Made by a program: the position numbers and the translations under genes
Notes under the pieces: model-generated
What the model was told of the DNA's origin: nothing
Databases searched by the model: none
What the model saw: the letters and a program-made list of their open reading frames with translations, nothing else
In this document: piece after piece, positions 6,581 to 7,078 of the stretch
Position numbering within the stretch: position 1 is the first letter of the stretch
How the letters are laid out: each line of letters opens with the position of its first letter
Source: Paracoccaceae bacterium
GTDB taxonomy: Bacteria; Pseudomonadota; Alphaproteobacteria; Rhodobacterales; Rhodobacteraceae
Direction of reading: 5' to 3'
NCBI GenBank assembly: GCA_026709725.1
Contig: JAPOSK010000087.1
Location: 1 to 7,078 of the forward strand
Length of the DNA stretch: 7,078 bases

Positions 6581-6609
6581 CTGCCGCATCACGGAGGGAC
6601 GCAAGTCAA
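6581..6609 (-). promoter_or_regulatory. Possible tRNA-Gln promoter (-35 TTGACT)
   Basis: On the minus strand TTGACT (6609-6604) lies about 41 nt upstream of the tRNA 5' end, where a -35 box would be expected. The downstream -10 position (around 6586-6581, CGGCAG) does not match the consensus, so the call is weak. The box falls within the last codons of the degenerate frame at 6589-6927. Confidence 0.25.
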
Positions 6610-6927
6610 TTCCGCATACGGCAGCCGCAGCATGGTCCCGGTCACGACTTGAGCGTGCTTGCAACCGCACGCGGGAGAACAGTGTTCGCCAATACGAATC
6701 ACGCTTGCAGGAATCAAGCCATAATCGTCAGTAGGGACCGGAACGTTTCCATCGCGGACGCCTGGCAACCGTTGACCGGGCAGCAGCCGGCGGCTGGCCG
6801 CTCCCCCACGCGGATTTGCCCGCGCAATTGGCATCGCGCGCAGCACCGTGCATGCGGTCACGGGCATGCCCCGGACATCGGCGTGAAAGTCAAGTGCGGT
6901 GGTGGCCCCGGGGAGTGATTCTCCCAT
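6589..6927 (-). pseudogene. Possible degenerate bacterial SH3 / NlpC-P60 N-terminal remnant
   Basis: A 112-codon minus-strand frame, open further upstream to 7038, contains a stretch that resembles a bacterial SH3 domain: VTACTVLRAMP, then LLPGQRLPGVRDGNVPV and TDDYGLIPASVI. This order matches the SH3 region found ahead of the catalytic domain in alphaproteobacterial NlpC/P60 peptidases. The conserved Trp is missing, spacing is shortened, and the frame stops at 6589 with no catalytic domain, so it would be a truncated relic if real. No Shine-Dalgarno precedes the ATG at 6927. An AGGAG followed by ATG at 6940 opens a different frame that stops at 6858. Resemblance was judged by eye, and chance similarity is a serious alternative. 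Confidence 0.22.
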
Positions 6928-6967
6928 GGCTGACTTTTCATGACATCTCCTGACGCGCCCCGGCTCC

Positions 6968-7023
6968 CGGCCCGATTCGGTCGAATCGGGCCGCCCGTGC
7001 CAGGTGGAGCCTTTTGGCACGGG
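6968..7023. repeat. Two adjacent strong hairpins (REP-like or terminator structure)
   Basis: The first element is a perfect 12-bp inverted repeat, CGGCCCGATTCG (6968-6979) with CGAATCGGGCCG (6982-6993); allowing for the turn it folds as an 11-bp stem with a 4-nt loop. It is followed with no gap by CCCGTGCC (6994-7001) paired with GGCACGGG (7016-7023) around a 14-nt loop. Neither strand shows a U tract after the stems. They could be a bidirectional terminator for a gene beyond the right edge, a REP-type repeat, or part of a structured RNA. Confidence 0.5.
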
Positions 7024-7078
7024 TCCGGGAGGCGGCATGGATCGGTGCTGCTGCGAAACATTCGGGAAACGGGGCCGA

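Larger units (their letters stand above)
6564..7078. other. 515-bp right flank without a confident gene
   Basis: Beyond the tRNA 5' end no intact recognisable gene is seen. The region holds the weak tRNA promoter candidate, the doubtful SH3-like frame and the paired hairpins. A 122-aa plus-strand frame (6550-6918) begins inside the antisense of the tRNA and has no recognisable domain. Confidence 0.5.

Noticed and set aside
1..7078. CRISPR array, insertion sequence, phage or restriction-type defence locus
   Set aside because: No regularly spaced repeats, transposase, integrase or Cas-like protein is visible. The only nuclease has a signal peptide and an excalibur domain, pointing to export.

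Overview
This 7.1 kb window looks like ordinary chromosome from an alphaproteobacterium of moderately high GC. The clues are a tRNA-Gln(UUG) of alphaproteobacterial type, a ThiY/NMT1-type periplasmic binding protein, a secreted HNH nuclease with a C-terminal excalibur domain, and Gram-negative style signal peptides. The taxonomic placement is an inference from these features. No CRISPR array, insertion sequence, phage gene or rRNA is visible.

Layout from left to right. A perfect 16-bp hairpin (17-52) lies just beyond the stop of a minus-strand gene for a thiamine-pyrimidine (HMP precursor) type ABC substrate-binding protein (71-1060). About 320 bp of divergent regulatory DNA follows, including a TTGACA/TATCCT promoter pointing right. 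Two plus-strand genes come next: a Rid-family (YjgF/YER057c) protein (about 1382-1789) and a class I polyphosphate kinase 2 (about 1919-2716). Converging on ppk2 from the right is a tightly overlapped minus-strand operon, thiM-thiE-thiD (5082 down to 2868). After a 524-bp stretch with no convincing gene comes a minus-strand secreted HNH/DUF1524 nuclease with an excalibur Ca-binding tail (5607-6401), then a minus-strand tRNA-Gln (6489-6563). The last 515 bp carry only a possible degraded SH3/NlpC-type remnant and two adjacent strong hairpins (6968-7023).

How it works together. ThiM phosphorylates hydroxyethylthiazole, ThiD phosphorylates HMP and HMP-P, and ThiE joins the two products into thiamine phosphate. 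A ThiY-like protein would supply a pyrimidine precursor from the periplasm. This is a salvage-oriented thiamine module: no ThiC, ThiG, ThiS or ThiO is present here. No TPP riboswitch could be found upstream of thiM or thiY. PPK2 and the Rid-like protein sit between the two halves of the module; their link to thiamine metabolism is positional only.

The window does not show a clearly novel system. The points most worth checking are the secreted HNH-excalibur nuclease, the Rid protein that lacks the imine-deaminase arginine, the apparent absence of a THI-box, and the structured or degenerate DNA around the tRNA and the right edge.
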